Origin: an uncultured Rothia sp.
GTDB taxonomy: Bacteria > Actinomycetota > Actinomycetes > Actinomycetales > Micrococcaceae
NCBI RefSeq assembly: GCF_916715725.1
Contig: NZ_CAKAPD010000008.1
Coordinates: forward strand, 1-64,000
Length of the DNA: 64,000 bases
Direction of reading: 5' to 3'
Shown here: positions 1-8,662 of the stretch, in pieces
How positions within the stretch are numbered: position 1 is the stretch's first letter
Layout of the letters: each line of letters begins with the position of its first letter
Program-made: the position numbers and the translations under genes
The notes under the pieces: model-generated
Told to the model about the DNA's origin: nothing
What the model saw: the letters and a program-made list of their open reading frames with translations, nothing else
Database searches by the model: none

Positions 1-66
1 CGGAAGAATGACCTTCCGGGGCACCGCCCTTTAACTATGCGGGGTTATGGGGTTGAGAAGCAAAGC

Positions 67-930
67 CTAGCCAGCGTGTGCGTCTTCATCGTGTACGTTC
101 GCGTGGCACAAATCCTCGTGCAGAATATCCCGCGCCGGATGCAACCGCGCCCGCTCCTCCGCAGCACGGTCAGACAGCGAATAAAACCACGTAATGTGCT
201 CGCACACCCGCTCATAGGCCGCCTGCTCATCGTGAGAAGCAATCGCCTCAATAATGCCGTAATGCTGCCGCTGCAACGTGCGCTTGACCGCCTCCCAATC
301 CTTCAAGAAAGGAACCGCCTCCTGCACATAACTCATCGTCGCCATGTGCAAAGAGTCAATCACCGTATCAAGCACAATATTGCCGCCAAGCTTCGACAGC
401 TCATAGTGAAAACGCGTATCGCAGAAATGGAAACGCTCATCGCTGATCTGCTCATCCATCTCCGCCAGATGCACGCGCGCCCGCTCCAACGCTGCTTCAC
501 GCTCCGGGGTGTCCGGCGCCGCGGCTGCCGCACGGGCGGCGGGACCCTCCAACAGCAGGCGGGTTGAGACAACGTCCTTCACCGGCAGGCTACGGGTCGC
601 AATGTGCATGCGCAACGCCCAGCTGAGCGCATCCGATGGCTCCGAAATGATAATCGCACCCGACTTCGGTCCCGAACCGGTGCTGGAACGAATCAGACCC
701 AGCGCGTTCAAAACCCTCAAACCCTCACGGACCGAGGGGCGGGAAATGCCGTGTCGTGCGGCAAGCTCACGTTCGGAAGGGAGCTTATCGCCCACACGCA
801 ACTCACCCAGGCGCAGGCGCCGCTCAAAGGTCTCCAGGATGATGCTGTAGCTGCGGTCCGCCAGAATCGGCTGGCGCTCAACCGCAGGGGGCGCCTCAGC
901 AGGCTGGGTGTCGTCATGAGAACGAGGCAT
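67..930 (-). CDS. GntR/FadR-family (FCD) transcriptional regulator, probable lactate regulator
   Basis: This 287-residue protein has a GntR winged helix at about residues 27-95, with the typical GDKLPSERELA and SRPSVREGLRVL segments, followed by an all-helical FCD ligand domain at about 105-255. The FCD domain carries the Asp/His residues expected of a metal-assisted carboxylate pocket (FHYELSKLGGN, QRQHYGIIEA, CEHITWF). FCD regulators of the LldR/PdhR/FadR type respond to lactate, pyruvate or acyl-CoA. The gene runs in the same direction as the lactate permease just upstream, and two TGGT-N3-ACCA sites lie in the permease promoter, so a role as lactate-responsive repressor of the permease and perhaps lutABC is inferred. 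A terminator separates it from the permease, so it has its own promoter. Confidence 0.85.
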   Translation of the reverse strand: MPRSHDDTQPAEAPPAVERQPILADRSYSIILETFERRLRLGELRVGDKLPSERELAARHGISRPSVREGLRVLNALGLIRSSTGSGPKSGAIIISEPSDALSWALRMHIATRSLPVKDVVSTRLLLEGPAARAAAAAPDTPEREAALERARVHLAEMDEQISDERFHFCDTRFHYELSKLGGNIVLDTVIDSLHMATMSYVQEAVPFLKDWEAVKRTLQRQHYGIIEAIASHDEQAAYERVCEHITWFYSLSDRAAEERARLHPARDILHEDLCHANVHDEDAHAG

Positions 931-1031
931 GGTCTCTCCTGATAACGAGGCTGGTAACGAAAAGAAATACCCGTGTTTGAGCTAGCTCAGAGATATTTCG
1001 GGTCATTCGTTGAGTGGTCAGGGCATAAAAA

Positions 1032-1067
1032 GCGGGGCGGCGGAACCCAGAAGGTTCGCCGCCCCGC
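1032..1067 (-). terminator. Rho-independent terminator of the lactate permease gene
   Basis: A GC-rich inverted repeat (arms 1032-1047 and 1053-1067, one bulged base, loop of about five) is followed on the minus strand by a T-rich stretch (TTTTATG). It lies about 85 nt after the permease stop codon. Confidence 0.8.
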
Positions 1068-1152
1068 CGTGGCCTCCGGAAAATACCGGGGCGAATGTCC
1101 TATGGTCCTCGAGGCTTTCACCTCAAGAACTCTCTAAGGGGTGAGCCTCAGA

Positions 1153-2826
1153 TTAGGGAACCAGGAAGGACAGAACGTTGGTCTGCAGGAAGACCAGGAC
1201 GCAGACGACCACGAGCATACCGAAGGACCAGGGGAGGACAGCCTTGAGGATGTCGGATTCCTTGCCTTCCATGTCCACAGAGGTAGCAGCAATAGCCAGC
1301 GACTGCGGGGAGATCATCTTACCGACCACACCACCGGTGGTGTTAGCAGCCAGCATGAGCTCGGGGGTTGCGCCGTGGATACCTGCCTGCTGCAGGTTCT
1401 CAGCAGCAGACACCTGCAGCTTGGAGAACAGTGCGTTCGCGCTGGTGTCCGAACCGGTCACAGCGGTACCAATCCAGCCCAGAGCCGGTGCGAGGAATGC
1501 GTAGACGGTGCCCAGGCCTGCCAGGTAGGTACCCATAGCGATGGTCTGACCGGAGAAGTTCATGACGTATGCCAGTGCCAGAACCGAAGCAATGGTCAGG
1601 ATGGACCAGCGCATGCGGTAGACAACGGAACCGAACTCGGTGAAGATCGCCGGGAACTTGAAGGCGTAGCGGCCCTTCTCGTTGAAGAAGAAGTAGATAA
1701 CAGCAACAACCAGGCCGGAGATGATCAGCAGGGTGCCGGGGTTGGACATCCAAGCGAAGTTGTAGACAGCGTCCTTGACGGGCTTGCCGTCAGCGGTGAC
1801 GAGGCGGGAGCTCAGAGCCTGGATGTCGATCTTGATGACGAAGCTCTTCAGCCATGCCTTCAGGCCGGCGTGCAGGTTAGCAATACCGAAGATTGCGACA
1901 ACGATGACGTAGGGCAGCAGTGCCATCCAGACGCGAACTGCGGGCAGAGCTTCCTTCTCTTCGGACTGTGCGGGCAGACCGTAGCGCTCACGAACGCCTG
2001 CGACGCCGCGGGGCTTCCAGAACCGCAGGAAGATCACAGCAACGCCCATGGAGACGATGCAAGCAACAACGTCGGTCAGGTTGAATGCGGGGGTAGCAGC
2101 GGTGACCCACTGTGCGATTGCGAAGGAAACGCCGATGACCAGTGCGGGCAGCCAAGCGTCCTTCAGGCCCTGCATGCCGTCGAGGATGACCAGCAGGATG
2201 AGGGGAACGAGCATTGCCAGGAACGGAGCCTGGTGACCAACGATGGTTGCGATAACGTGTGGGTCCTTGCCGCCAACGTCACCTGCGGTGGTAATCGGGA
2301 CAGCAACTGCGCCGAATGCCACGGGTGCGGTGTTAGCGATCAGAACGGTGACAGCAGCCTTAAGGGGCTTAACGCCCAGGGAGAGAATCATGGTTGCGGT
2401 AATTGCAACGGGAGCGCCGAAGCCAGCCAGTGCCTCGAGCAGACCGCCGAAGCAGAATGCGATGAGGATAGCCTGGATGCGCAGGTCGCCGCCGCCGAGG
2501 CGGTCGAAGACGCGGCGCAGATCTTCAAAGCGGCCGGAAAGGACGGTGATCTGGTAGAACCAGATTGCACCGAGGATAACCCAGCAGATGACCAGGCCGT
2601 AGATGCCACCGCGGATGGCGCTCAGACCGGCGAGGTCAGCGGGCATGTGGAAGCCCAGGACTGCTACGAGGATGGATGCTGCCAGTGCCACGAGTGCGGA
2701 CCAGTGAGCGCGTGCCTTGACGCCCAGTAGCATCACGAAGAAGGTGAGGAGGGGAATGGTTGCCACGAGTGCGCTGAGGCCGAGGCTACCTCCCACTGCA
2801 TTGGTTACAGCGGTATAAGTTTCCAC
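1153..2826 (-). CDS. lldP: L-lactate permease (LctP family)
   Basis: A 557-residue polytopic membrane protein of the LctP family, which imports L-lactate (also glycolate and D-lactate) with protons. Hydrophobic helices fill most of the chain. Family signatures are visible: GFGAPVAITATMILSLG near residue 140 and GKMISPQSLAIAATSVD near the C-terminus. The length matches the family (about 530-560). Translation starts at GTG with a good AAAGGAG ribosome site six bases upstream. Divergent lutABC lies about 850 bp away and would oxidise the imported lactate to pyruvate. Two LldR/PdhR-like operators in the promoter suggest control by the neighbouring GntR regulator. Confidence 0.93.
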   Translation of the reverse strand: METYTAVTNAVGGSLGLSALVATIPLLTFFVMLLGVKARAHWSALVALAASILVAVLGFHMPADLAGLSAIRGGIYGLVICWVILGAIWFYQITVLSGRFEDLRRVFDRLGGGDLRIQAILIAFCFGGLLEALAGFGAPVAITATMILSLGVKPLKAAVTVLIANTAPVAFGAVAVPITTAGDVGGKDPHVIATIVGHQAPFLAMLVPLILLVILDGMQGLKDAWLPALVIGVSFAIAQWVTAATPAFNLTDVVACIVSMGVAVIFLRFWKPRGVAGVRERYGLPAQSEEKEALPAVRVWMALLPYVIVVAIFGIANLHAGLKAWLKSFVIKIDIQALSSRLVTADGKPVKDAVYNFAWMSNPGTLLIISGLVVAVIYFFFNEKGRYAFKFPAIFTEFGSVVYRMRWSILTIASVLALAYVMNFSGQTIAMGTYLAGLGTVYAFLAPALGWIGTAVTGSDTSANALFSKLQVSAAENLQQAGIHGATPELMLAANTTGGVVGKMISPQSLAIAATSVDMEGKESDILKAVLPWSFGMLVVVCVLVFLQTNVLSFLVP

Positions 2827-2860
2827 TGGAACTCCTTTGGTTCAGGGTGTGTCTTGTGTG

Positions 2861-2871
2861 TGGTCAGACCA
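2861..2871. promoter_or_regulatory. LldR/PdhR-type operator, copy 1
   Basis: TGGTCAGACCA fits the TNGT-N3-ACNA palindrome bound by FCD-type GntR regulators such as corynebacterial LldR. It lies about 35 nt upstream of the permease start codon. Binding by the 67-930 regulator is inferred. Confidence 0.6.
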
Positions 2872-2918
2872 TAGATAATCCCGCCGGGGAACGGGTCATT
2901 GTTTCCCATGCGGGGATG

Positions 2919-2929
2919 TGGTCAGACCA
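2919..2929. promoter_or_regulatory. LldR/PdhR-type operator, copy 2
   Basis: A second exact TGGTCAGACCA sits 58 bp from the first. Two identical operators at this spacing suggest cooperative repression of the permease promoter. Confidence 0.6.
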
Positions 2930-3360
2930 TTGATCGCATGTTTAGAAGAGTACCGGATAGTGTGGTGTTTCGCCAAAAGTGACCTGACTCATTCTCGCAT
3001 CTAAGGGGTGTTTGGGAGGTTTGTGCCCCGTGAATTTACCGAAATATTGCGACTCTGATAGTTAATGCCAGCTTCTGAAACTCGAATATTTCTGAAAGCG
3101 TAAAGAACCGGGTGTATGAGTGACTGCTTTATCCGTTGGGGAACCTTCAACTGCGGGCACATTCTTGAAAAGAATGTTGCATTAAAGAGGAGTCACCCCA
3201 CAAAACAATCATTAATGCTTCAGAAAGGCGGATTTCTAGGGGGTTTGTCCGCTAAAAATGTGTGTTTGATAAATGTTCAATAGATAAAGAGGTGTAGGGG
3301 ATGGGGTGAGGGTAAAAACTAGATGAGGTCATATGTACCGGAAGGTAGGAAAATATACCT

Positions 3361-3379
3361 TAAGGTCAGGGTGACCTAA
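3361..3379. promoter_or_regulatory. Candidate DtxR/IdeR iron box upstream of lutABC
   Basis: TAAGGTCAGGGTGACCTAA matches 15 of 19 positions of the IdeR/DtxR consensus TTAGGTTAGGCTAACCTAA, with a perfect AGGTCA-GGG-TGACCT core. It lies about 290 nt before lutA, whose operon encodes Fe-S proteins, so iron control is plausible but unproven. Confidence 0.45.
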
Positions 3380-3670
3380 CCCATTATTTAACAAGGAAAG
3401 TATGCTCTATTTCGACTAGAGAAAAGCCGCACGACGGTGTTAAATGGCAAGGAAGATAAAAGACATCACCACGGTTTCTGATCCCACCGCATCCCACCTC
3501 CACTTGGGGCGCGCACATTCAGCCGGAGCTCTCCGGCCCAGCTTCCCCGACTCAATACAGCTGAGTCGCCTCTTTGGAAGACCGAACTCGTTCGGACTGT
3601 GCCCCGCCTGCCCCAGACGCAGGCGGTGAGACCGAGAAACTCTGAACACAGAGGAAAGGACGGACAAGTC

Positions 3671-4465
3671 ATGCGCATTGCACTCTTCTCCACGTGCATC
3701 GTTGACGGCATGTACCCCCGCGTAGCACGCGCCACCGTCGAAATTCTTGAGCGCCTGGGCCACGAGGTTGTCTTCCCCCCGAACCAGACCTGCTGCTCCC
3801 AGATGCACGTCAACTCCGGTTACTTCGATGACGGCTACGAAGTCATCAAGAACCACGTCGAGGCATTCGACTCCTGGGACTGGGACGTTGCTGTTGCACC
3901 CTCCGGCTCCTGCGTCGGCTCGCTGCGTCACCAGCAGGCAATGGTCGCACGTAGCCGCGGCGACGAGGCACTGGCTCTGAAGGCAGAGCAGATCGCTTCC
4001 CGCACCTTTGAGCTCTCCCAGCTGCTGATCGACATCCTCGGCATCACCAACGCCGCTGAGCAGCTCGGCTCCTACTTCCCCGAGCACGTCACCTACCACA
4101 GCTCCTGCCACGGTATGCGTATGCTCGGCCTGGGCACCCGCCAGCAGGACCTGGTCCGCACCGTTGAGGGCATCAAGTACACCCAGATCGAGGGCATGGA
4201 CCAGTGCTGCGGCTTCGGCGGTACCTTCTCCTTCAAGAACGCTGACGTCTCCGGCGCAATGGTCAACGACAAGGCAGACAACGTTGAAGCAACCGGTGCT
4301 TCCGTCTGCACCGGTGGCGACTGCTCCTGCCTGATGAACATCGGTGGCGCACTCTCCCGTCGCGGCTCCGACGTGAAGACCATCCACTTCGCTGAGATCC
4401 TCGCATCCACCAAGGAAAACCCGCTCAAGATTGATGCCGAGCACCTCGAGCTCTCAATCGCCTAA
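3671..4465 (+). CDS. lutA: LutA, Fe-S (CCG-domain) subunit of L-lactate dehydrogenase
   Basis: A 264-residue cytoplasmic protein with two cysteine-rich CCG domains like those of heterodisulfide reductase subunit B and GlpC. Cysteines are seen in FSTCIVDG (C9), NQTCCSQ, SSCHGMR and DQCCGFGGTFS, the set that holds an Fe-S centre. With LutB and LutC it oxidises L-lactate to pyruvate, as known in Bacillus subtilis. The ATG at 3671 was chosen because it follows an AGGAAAGG purine stretch and matches the family N-terminus (MRIALFSTC); the open frame extends 24 codons further upstream. It is first of three genes, 16 nt before lutB. Confidence 0.93.
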   Translation: MRIALFSTCIVDGMYPRVARATVEILERLGHEVVFPPNQTCCSQMHVNSGYFDDGYEVIKNHVEAFDSWDWDVAVAPSGSCVGSLRHQQAMVARSRGDEALALKAEQIASRTFELSQLLIDILGITNAAEQLGSYFPEHVTYHSSCHGMRMLGLGTRQQDLVRTVEGIKYTQIEGMDQCCGFGGTFSFKNADVSGAMVNDKADNVEATGASVCTGGDCSCLMNIGGALSRRGSDVKTIHFAEILASTKENPLKIDAEHLELSIA

Positions 4466-4481
4466 GGAAAGATAAGACCTC

Positions 4482-6110
4482 ATGACCGCTATTCAGCTTG
4501 GTATGCCCAAGGTCGTTCACTACGGCGAGGGCAACATTTTCGAAGAAACCCCCTTCCCCAAGTACGCGAAGGAAGAGCTCAAGAACGAGCAGCTGCGCTC
4601 CAACCTGCGCTTCGTGACCCACGCGATCCGTAACAAGCGTGCCAAGGTCACCGCTGAGGTGCCCGACTGGCAGGACCTGCGTGACACCGGTGAGTCCGTC
4701 AAGAACTACGTTCTGGCAAACCTCCCCGAGCTGCTCGAGCAGTTCGAGCGTAACTTCACCGCCGCAGGCGGCCACGTGCACTGGGCACGCAACGCCACCG
4801 AGGCAAACCAGATCGCTCTGGACCTGATTCGCGAGCAGGGTGTGGACGAAATCATCAAGATTAAGTCCATGGCAACCGCAGAGACCGGTCTGAACGAGTT
4901 CCTCGAGGAAAACGGCATCAACGCTATTGAGACCGACCTCGCGGAAGAAATCGTCCAGCTCGGCCACGACCGCCCCTCCCACATTCTGGTGCCCGCAATT
5001 CACCGCAACCGCCGCGAAATCCGCGACATCTTCCTGCGCGAAATCGAGGGTATCAACCCGGACATCACCGATGAGCCGGCAGAACTGGCAGAGGCATCGC
5101 GTAACCGCCTGCGCAACAAGTTCCTGAACACCACCGTGGCAGTTTCCGGTACCAACTTCGGTATTGCTGAGACCGGTACCCTGACCATCGTGGAGTCCGA
5201 GGGTAACGGCCGTATGTGCCTGACCCTGCCCGACACCCTCATTACCTTCATGGGTATTGAGAAGATTCTGCCCACCTTCCAGGACTACGAGGCGTTCCTG
5301 CAGCTGCTGCCCCGTTCCTCCACCGGTGAGCGCATGAACCCCTACACCTCCATGTGGACCGGTGTGACCCCCGGTGACGGCCCGCAGAACATGCACGTCA
5401 TCCTCATCGACAACGGCCGTACCGCCGTTCTGGCTGACGAGCTCGGCCGCCAGGCACTGCGTTGCATCCGTTGCTCCGCTTGCATGAACGTGTGCCCCGT
5501 GTACGAGCGCGCAGGCGGTCACGCCTACGGCTCCACCTACCCGGGCCCCATCGGTGCGATCCTGTCCCCGCAGCTCTCCGGTATCGAGGCAGCGCACAAC
5601 AACTCGCTGCCGTACGCATCCTCCCTCTGTGGCGCATGCTACGAGGTCTGCCCCGTGAAGATTAACTTCCCCGAGGTGCTCGTGCACCTGCGCGCTAAGG
5701 ACGTCGAGTCCAAGCACGCTGTCCGCGAGTTCGAGGGCAACAAGAAGGCTCCCTTCTCGCAGATGGACGGCATGATGCTCGGTGCGAAGAAGCTCTTCAC
5801 CTCCGGCAAGATGATGTCCATTGCAGAGCGTGGTCTGCCCATGTCCCGCCTCATTACCGGCCGCAAGCACAAGATCACCGCTGTTCCCGGTATCGTCGGC
5901 GGCTGGACCGCTTACCGCGACATCCCCGAGCCCCCCAAGGAATCCTTCCGCAACTGGTGGAAGAAGGAGAAGGGTCAGGCTCCGGCACGCGATAACGCAC
6001 AGCGCGTTGACATTCAGGCCCTCATCGAGGCTAACAAGGGTAAGGCAGCTGAAGCGGCTGCAAACGCTAAGGCTGCTCAGGAAGCCCGTGAAGCTAAGGA
6101 GAACAACTAA
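4482..6110 (+). CDS. lutB: LutB, 4Fe-4S ferredoxin-type subunit of L-lactate dehydrogenase
   Basis: A 542-residue cytoplasmic protein with the LUD domain in the first 300 residues and two 4Fe-4S motifs near residues 325-395: CIRCSACMNVCPVY and CGACYEVCPV. It relays electrons from lactate oxidation. The C-terminal tail (about 40 residues) is alanine- and lysine-rich and looks disordered, making the protein longer than the B. subtilis counterpart. The ribosome site AAGGAAAG precedes the ATG. Its stop codon overlaps the lutC start as TAATG, implying translational coupling. Confidence 0.94.
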   Translation: MTAIQLGMPKVVHYGEGNIFEETPFPKYAKEELKNEQLRSNLRFVTHAIRNKRAKVTAEVPDWQDLRDTGESVKNYVLANLPELLEQFERNFTAAGGHVHWARNATEANQIALDLIREQGVDEIIKIKSMATAETGLNEFLEENGINAIETDLAEEIVQLGHDRPSHILVPAIHRNRREIRDIFLREIEGINPDITDEPAELAEASRNRLRNKFLNTTVAVSGTNFGIAETGTLTIVESEGNGRMCLTLPDTLITFMGIEKILPTFQDYEAFLQLLPRSSTGERMNPYTSMWTGVTPGDGPQNMHVILIDNGRTAVLADELGRQALRCIRCSACMNVCPVYERAGGHAYGSTYPGPIGAILSPQLSGIEAAHNNSLPYASSLCGACYEVCPVKINFPEVLVHLRAKDVESKHAVREFEGNKKAPFSQMDGMMLGAKKLFTSGKMMSIAERGLPMSRLITGRKHKITAVPGIVGGWTAYRDIPEPPKESFRNWWKKEKGQAPARDNAQRVDIQALIEANKGKAAEAAANAKAAQEAREAKENN

Positions 6111-6754
6111 TGTCCTCTGCTAAGGAAGATATCCTCGCACGTATCCGCTCGTCCCTGGCTGACGCACCCGTCGCCCCCGAGCCCGTACGTAACTACCGCC
6201 GCGTCAGCGAGCTGAACGAAGAGCAGACCATTGAGATGCTCGTCGACCGCCTCATTGACTACAAGGCAAATGTGTTCCACGCGAACAAGGAGAACATCTC
6301 CGAGGTCATCGCAGAACGCCTGGGTGAAAAGTCCACCTACGTGGTTCCCGAGGGCCTGAACATGGAGTGGCTGCCGGCTGACACCGCTGACCGCAAGCGC
6401 GTCACCGACTCCGGTAGCACCCTCAAGCCCGGCTGCCTGACCCTGAAGGAACTGGACGCAGTTGACGCTGTGGTGACCGGTTCGACCGTCTCCTGCGCAG
6501 AGACCGGCACGATCTTCTTGAACACCAACCCCGATGAGGGTCGCCGCGCCATCAGCCTGGTGCCCGACCACCACATCTGCGTGGTGCCCCGTTCCACCGT
6601 CGTGGAGCTGGTCCCCGAGTCGATCGAGCGTATCACCTACACCCGCCCCGTGACCATGATTTCCGGTCCGTCGGCAACCAGTGATATCGAGCTGATCCGC
6701 GTGGAGGGCGTGCACGGCCCCCGTACCCTGGACGTCATCATCTACGACGCCTAA
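6110..6754 (+). CDS. lutC: LutC, LUD-domain protein of the lactate-oxidation complex
   Basis: A 214-residue LUD-domain (formerly DUF162) protein, third gene of lutABC and overlapping lutB by one base. Typical features are the segment TVSCAETGTIFLNT, the SLVPDHHICVV stretch and the C-terminal GPSATSDIELIRVEGVHGP. It is required with LutA and LutB for lactate use in B. subtilis; its own catalytic role is unclear. A strong terminator follows directly, so the operon is closed at three genes. Confidence 0.93.
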   Translation: MSSAKEDILARIRSSLADAPVAPEPVRNYRRVSELNEEQTIEMLVDRLIDYKANVFHANKENISEVIAERLGEKSTYVVPEGLNMEWLPADTADRKRVTDSGSTLKPGCLTLKELDAVDAVVTGSTVSCAETGTIFLNTNPDEGRRAISLVPDHHICVVPRSTVVELVPESIERITYTRPVTMISGPSATSDIELIRVEGVHGPRTLDVIIYDA

Positions 6755-6780
6755 GGTACAGCGCCAGAAGGCAAACCTCT

Positions 6781-6822
6781 AAAGAAACCGCCCGAGAGCT
6801 AAGGCTCCCGGGCGGTTTCTTT
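6781..6822 (+). terminator. Terminator of lutABC
   Basis: A near-perfect inverted repeat (AAAGAAACCGCCCG pairs with CGGGCGGTTTCTTT) with a T-rich 3' flank lies 27 nt after the lutC stop. Confidence 0.9.
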
Positions 6823-6876
6823 ATGCCCTCGCGACGTCTAGCCGCAGAAGCGAGGCGCCAGTTGTGAGCGCACAAA

Positions 6877-6909
6877 AACGGTGGCGGGCCCATGTTTCCC
6901 GCCACCGTT
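6877..6909 (-). terminator. Terminator of the molybdopterin oxidoreductase gene
   Basis: AACGGTGGCGGG pairs perfectly with CCCGCCACCGTT across a nine-base loop and is followed by TTTTTG on the minus strand, about 75 nt after that gene's stop codon. Confidence 0.8.
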
Positions 6910-6982
6910 CTGTGCTTTATATGTTCAGCGCTTTATAGGGTGGTGTATCGACGGTTAGCGTCGTAGCGCCCCGCGGGGGTGC

Positions 6983-8542
6983 TTAGGCGCGTGCGTCGAA
7001 GTGCTGCAGACCGGAGTCCTCGCGGCTACCGCCCTGGCCATCGCCAACATCGTGGTAGTCCTTGATCCACTCGATCTTCTGAACCCACTTGACCATCTTG
7101 TAGCCGTGCATGGAGTCCGCACGCAGACGCAGCGGGCCACCGTACACATCCGGCAGGGGCTTGTCGTTCATGCCCCACGCCAGGATGGTCTCATCTTCCA
7201 TTGCCATGGAGATGTCCAGGCACTCGTAGTAGGGTTCGGTCGGTCGGCCGTCGTAGGTGTGGCCCACGTGGCCGAAGGAGGTCACCATGACGTAGCGTGC
7301 CTCGTCGGTCTTCTCGACCAGTGCGAGAACGTCGCGCAGGCGCACGCCCTCCCACTTGGCGATGCCGGTCCAACCCTGCATGCAGGTGTGCATGGTGATG
7401 TTGACTTCCTTGCCCAGCTGCTTGAGCTCGTCAATGCTCAGGGACTTGGATTCCTTCACCAGGCCGCCCAGTTCGAGGCGGTAGTCAACGAAATCGTGCT
7501 CCTTCAGGCGGTTCCACTCGGTGCTCTCACGCTCTGTCGGCGGGCGAGTGTTAACCCAGTGGAAGGGCGAAATGTCGGCATCGGTGAAGGTCTTCTTCTG
7601 CACCTGACGGGAGGTGATGCGGTCCAGCAGGACGTTACGAATCGGCTGGGTCAGACCCCAAATGAAGGTCTGAGTGAATCGCAGGTCGCGCAGGGACCAG
7701 TAGGATGCGAAAATCCACAGAGCCACGGCGAAGACAATGCCGCCAATGAGCATGGTGACTGCCTGAGCGAACTGTGCTGCGTCCACCTCGTTGTAGGGCT
7801 TGTTCAGCATCATGTGGGCGATGTTGTACTGGGGGTGAACCACGAACACCAGCGCCACGTGAATGACGGTGAAGACGCAGTAGAACGCCATGCCCAGGAA
7901 GTGGATGGAACGCGCGGTCTGGCGGTTACGGAAGAGGCGCACGTAGCCGGGGAAACGGCCGCAGAATGCCGGGCTCATAATCGGGCCGGTTGCAATCATC
8001 AGCGGTGCCACGATGAACACCACGGTGAAGTACATGATCTGCTGCAGAGCGTCGTACGGCTGGAAATGCTCAATCGAGGGAATCTGGAAGCCAGCGTAAA
8101 TCTGGATGGATTCCCACGCCTGCGGGATGATGTCCCAGCTGGTCGGGACGATGCGGCGCCACTGACCGGTCAGGAACAGCAGGGAGACATATACCAGACC
8201 GTTAACGATCCAGATAACGGTGACCAGCGCGTGCCATGCGCGACCCAGACCAATCTGAGCCTTACCGGGCAGAGAAATCAGGGGAGACAGGGTGCGCTGG
8301 TCATCGCGCGCCGTAAATGCGCCGGGGGTGGTAGGGACCTTGTCCTTGGTGAACTTGATCCACTCAGAACCCGGGGTGCAGTGGTTGTTCCAGTACAGGC
8401 GGGGGTGAGAGGCGAGTACTTCCCAACCTGAACGAATCAGGAAGCCCATCATAATGAAGTTGATGAAGTGCGTAATTCGGAGCCAGGCCGGGAAGTCCAG
8501 CTCTACGCCACCAGTGCTCGCGGTGAGGAGTAGTTGGTGCAT
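6983..8542 (-). CDS. Fused cytochrome b561-like / molybdopterin (sulfite oxidase-type) oxidoreductase
   Basis: This 519-residue protein joins two domains. Residues about 10-290 form a cytochrome b561/thiosulfate-reductase-like membrane domain with about five helices and several His residues suited to haem b (RITHFINF, RAWHALV, RSIHFLGM, FTVIHVAL). Residues about 330-505 form an Oxidored_molyb domain of the sulfite oxidase fold; Cys in MHTCMQGWTG is the likely Mo ligand. Electrons would pass between the quinone pool and a small substrate in a single polypeptide, like YedY-YedZ (MsrPQ) made in one piece. No Tat signal is present. The ATG at 8542 was chosen because AAGGAAA lies just upstream; a TTG twelve codons earlier is in frame but has no such site. 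The substrate is unknown. Confidence 0.8.
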   Translation of the reverse strand: MHQLLLTASTGGVELDFPAWLRITHFINFIMMGFLIRSGWEVLASHPRLYWNNHCTPGSEWIKFTKDKVPTTPGAFTARDDQRTLSPLISLPGKAQIGLGRAWHALVTVIWIVNGLVYVSLLFLTGQWRRIVPTSWDIIPQAWESIQIYAGFQIPSIEHFQPYDALQQIMYFTVVFIVAPLMIATGPIMSPAFCGRFPGYVRLFRNRQTARSIHFLGMAFYCVFTVIHVALVFVVHPQYNIAHMMLNKPYNEVDAAQFAQAVTMLIGGIVFAVALWIFASYWSLRDLRFTQTFIWGLTQPIRNVLLDRITSRQVQKKTFTDADISPFHWVNTRPPTERESTEWNRLKEHDFVDYRLELGGLVKESKSLSIDELKQLGKEVNITMHTCMQGWTGIAKWEGVRLRDVLALVEKTDEARYVMVTSFGHVGHTYDGRPTEPYYECLDISMAMEDETILAWGMNDKPLPDVYGGPLRLRADSMHGYKMVKWVQKIEWIKDYHDVGDGQGGSREDSGLQHFDARA

Positions 8543-8614
8543 GATATTTCCTTCGGAAATGACTGTGTGTGCAGACAATCGTTAGGATTCAGTGCGAGGC
8601 CTTGAGATAAGAGG

Positions 8615-8641
8615 TTAGAAATAATTACCTTTCTGAACCAT
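8615..8641 (-). CDS. 8-residue leader mini-ORF upstream of the molybdenum enzyme
   Basis: ATG at 8641 opens an eight-codon frame (MVQKGNYF, stop TAA) preceded at five bases by an ideal GGAGGAGG ribosome site (plus strand 8647-8654). It lies immediately downstream of the structured leader and 72 nt before the enzyme start. It may be a translated leader or an output of a riboswitch; it could also be fortuitous. Confidence 0.4.
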   Translation of the reverse strand: MVQKGNYF

Positions 8642-8662
8642 ATGATCCTCCTCCGTGGTTGG

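Larger units (their letters stand above)
2827..3670. promoter_or_regulatory. Divergent lactate permease / lutABC regulatory region
   Basis: This 844-nt gap holds no convincing gene. A 61-codon open frame at 3444-3629 lacks a ribosome site and family resemblance. On the permease side are two identical 11-bp operators (2861-2871 and 2919-2929). On the lut side is a DtxR/IdeR-like palindrome (3361-3379). The unusually large, AT-richer spacer suggests several regulators act here. Confidence 0.6.

Noticed and set aside
1141..2730. A 529-codon open frame opposite the lactate permease gene
   Set aside because: It mirrors a well-supported membrane protein; composition bias in GC-rich genes keeps the opposite strand open, and the product has no family features.
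3444..3629. 61-codon frame upstream of lutA
   Set aside because: No ribosome site, no resemblance; lies in a regulatory region.
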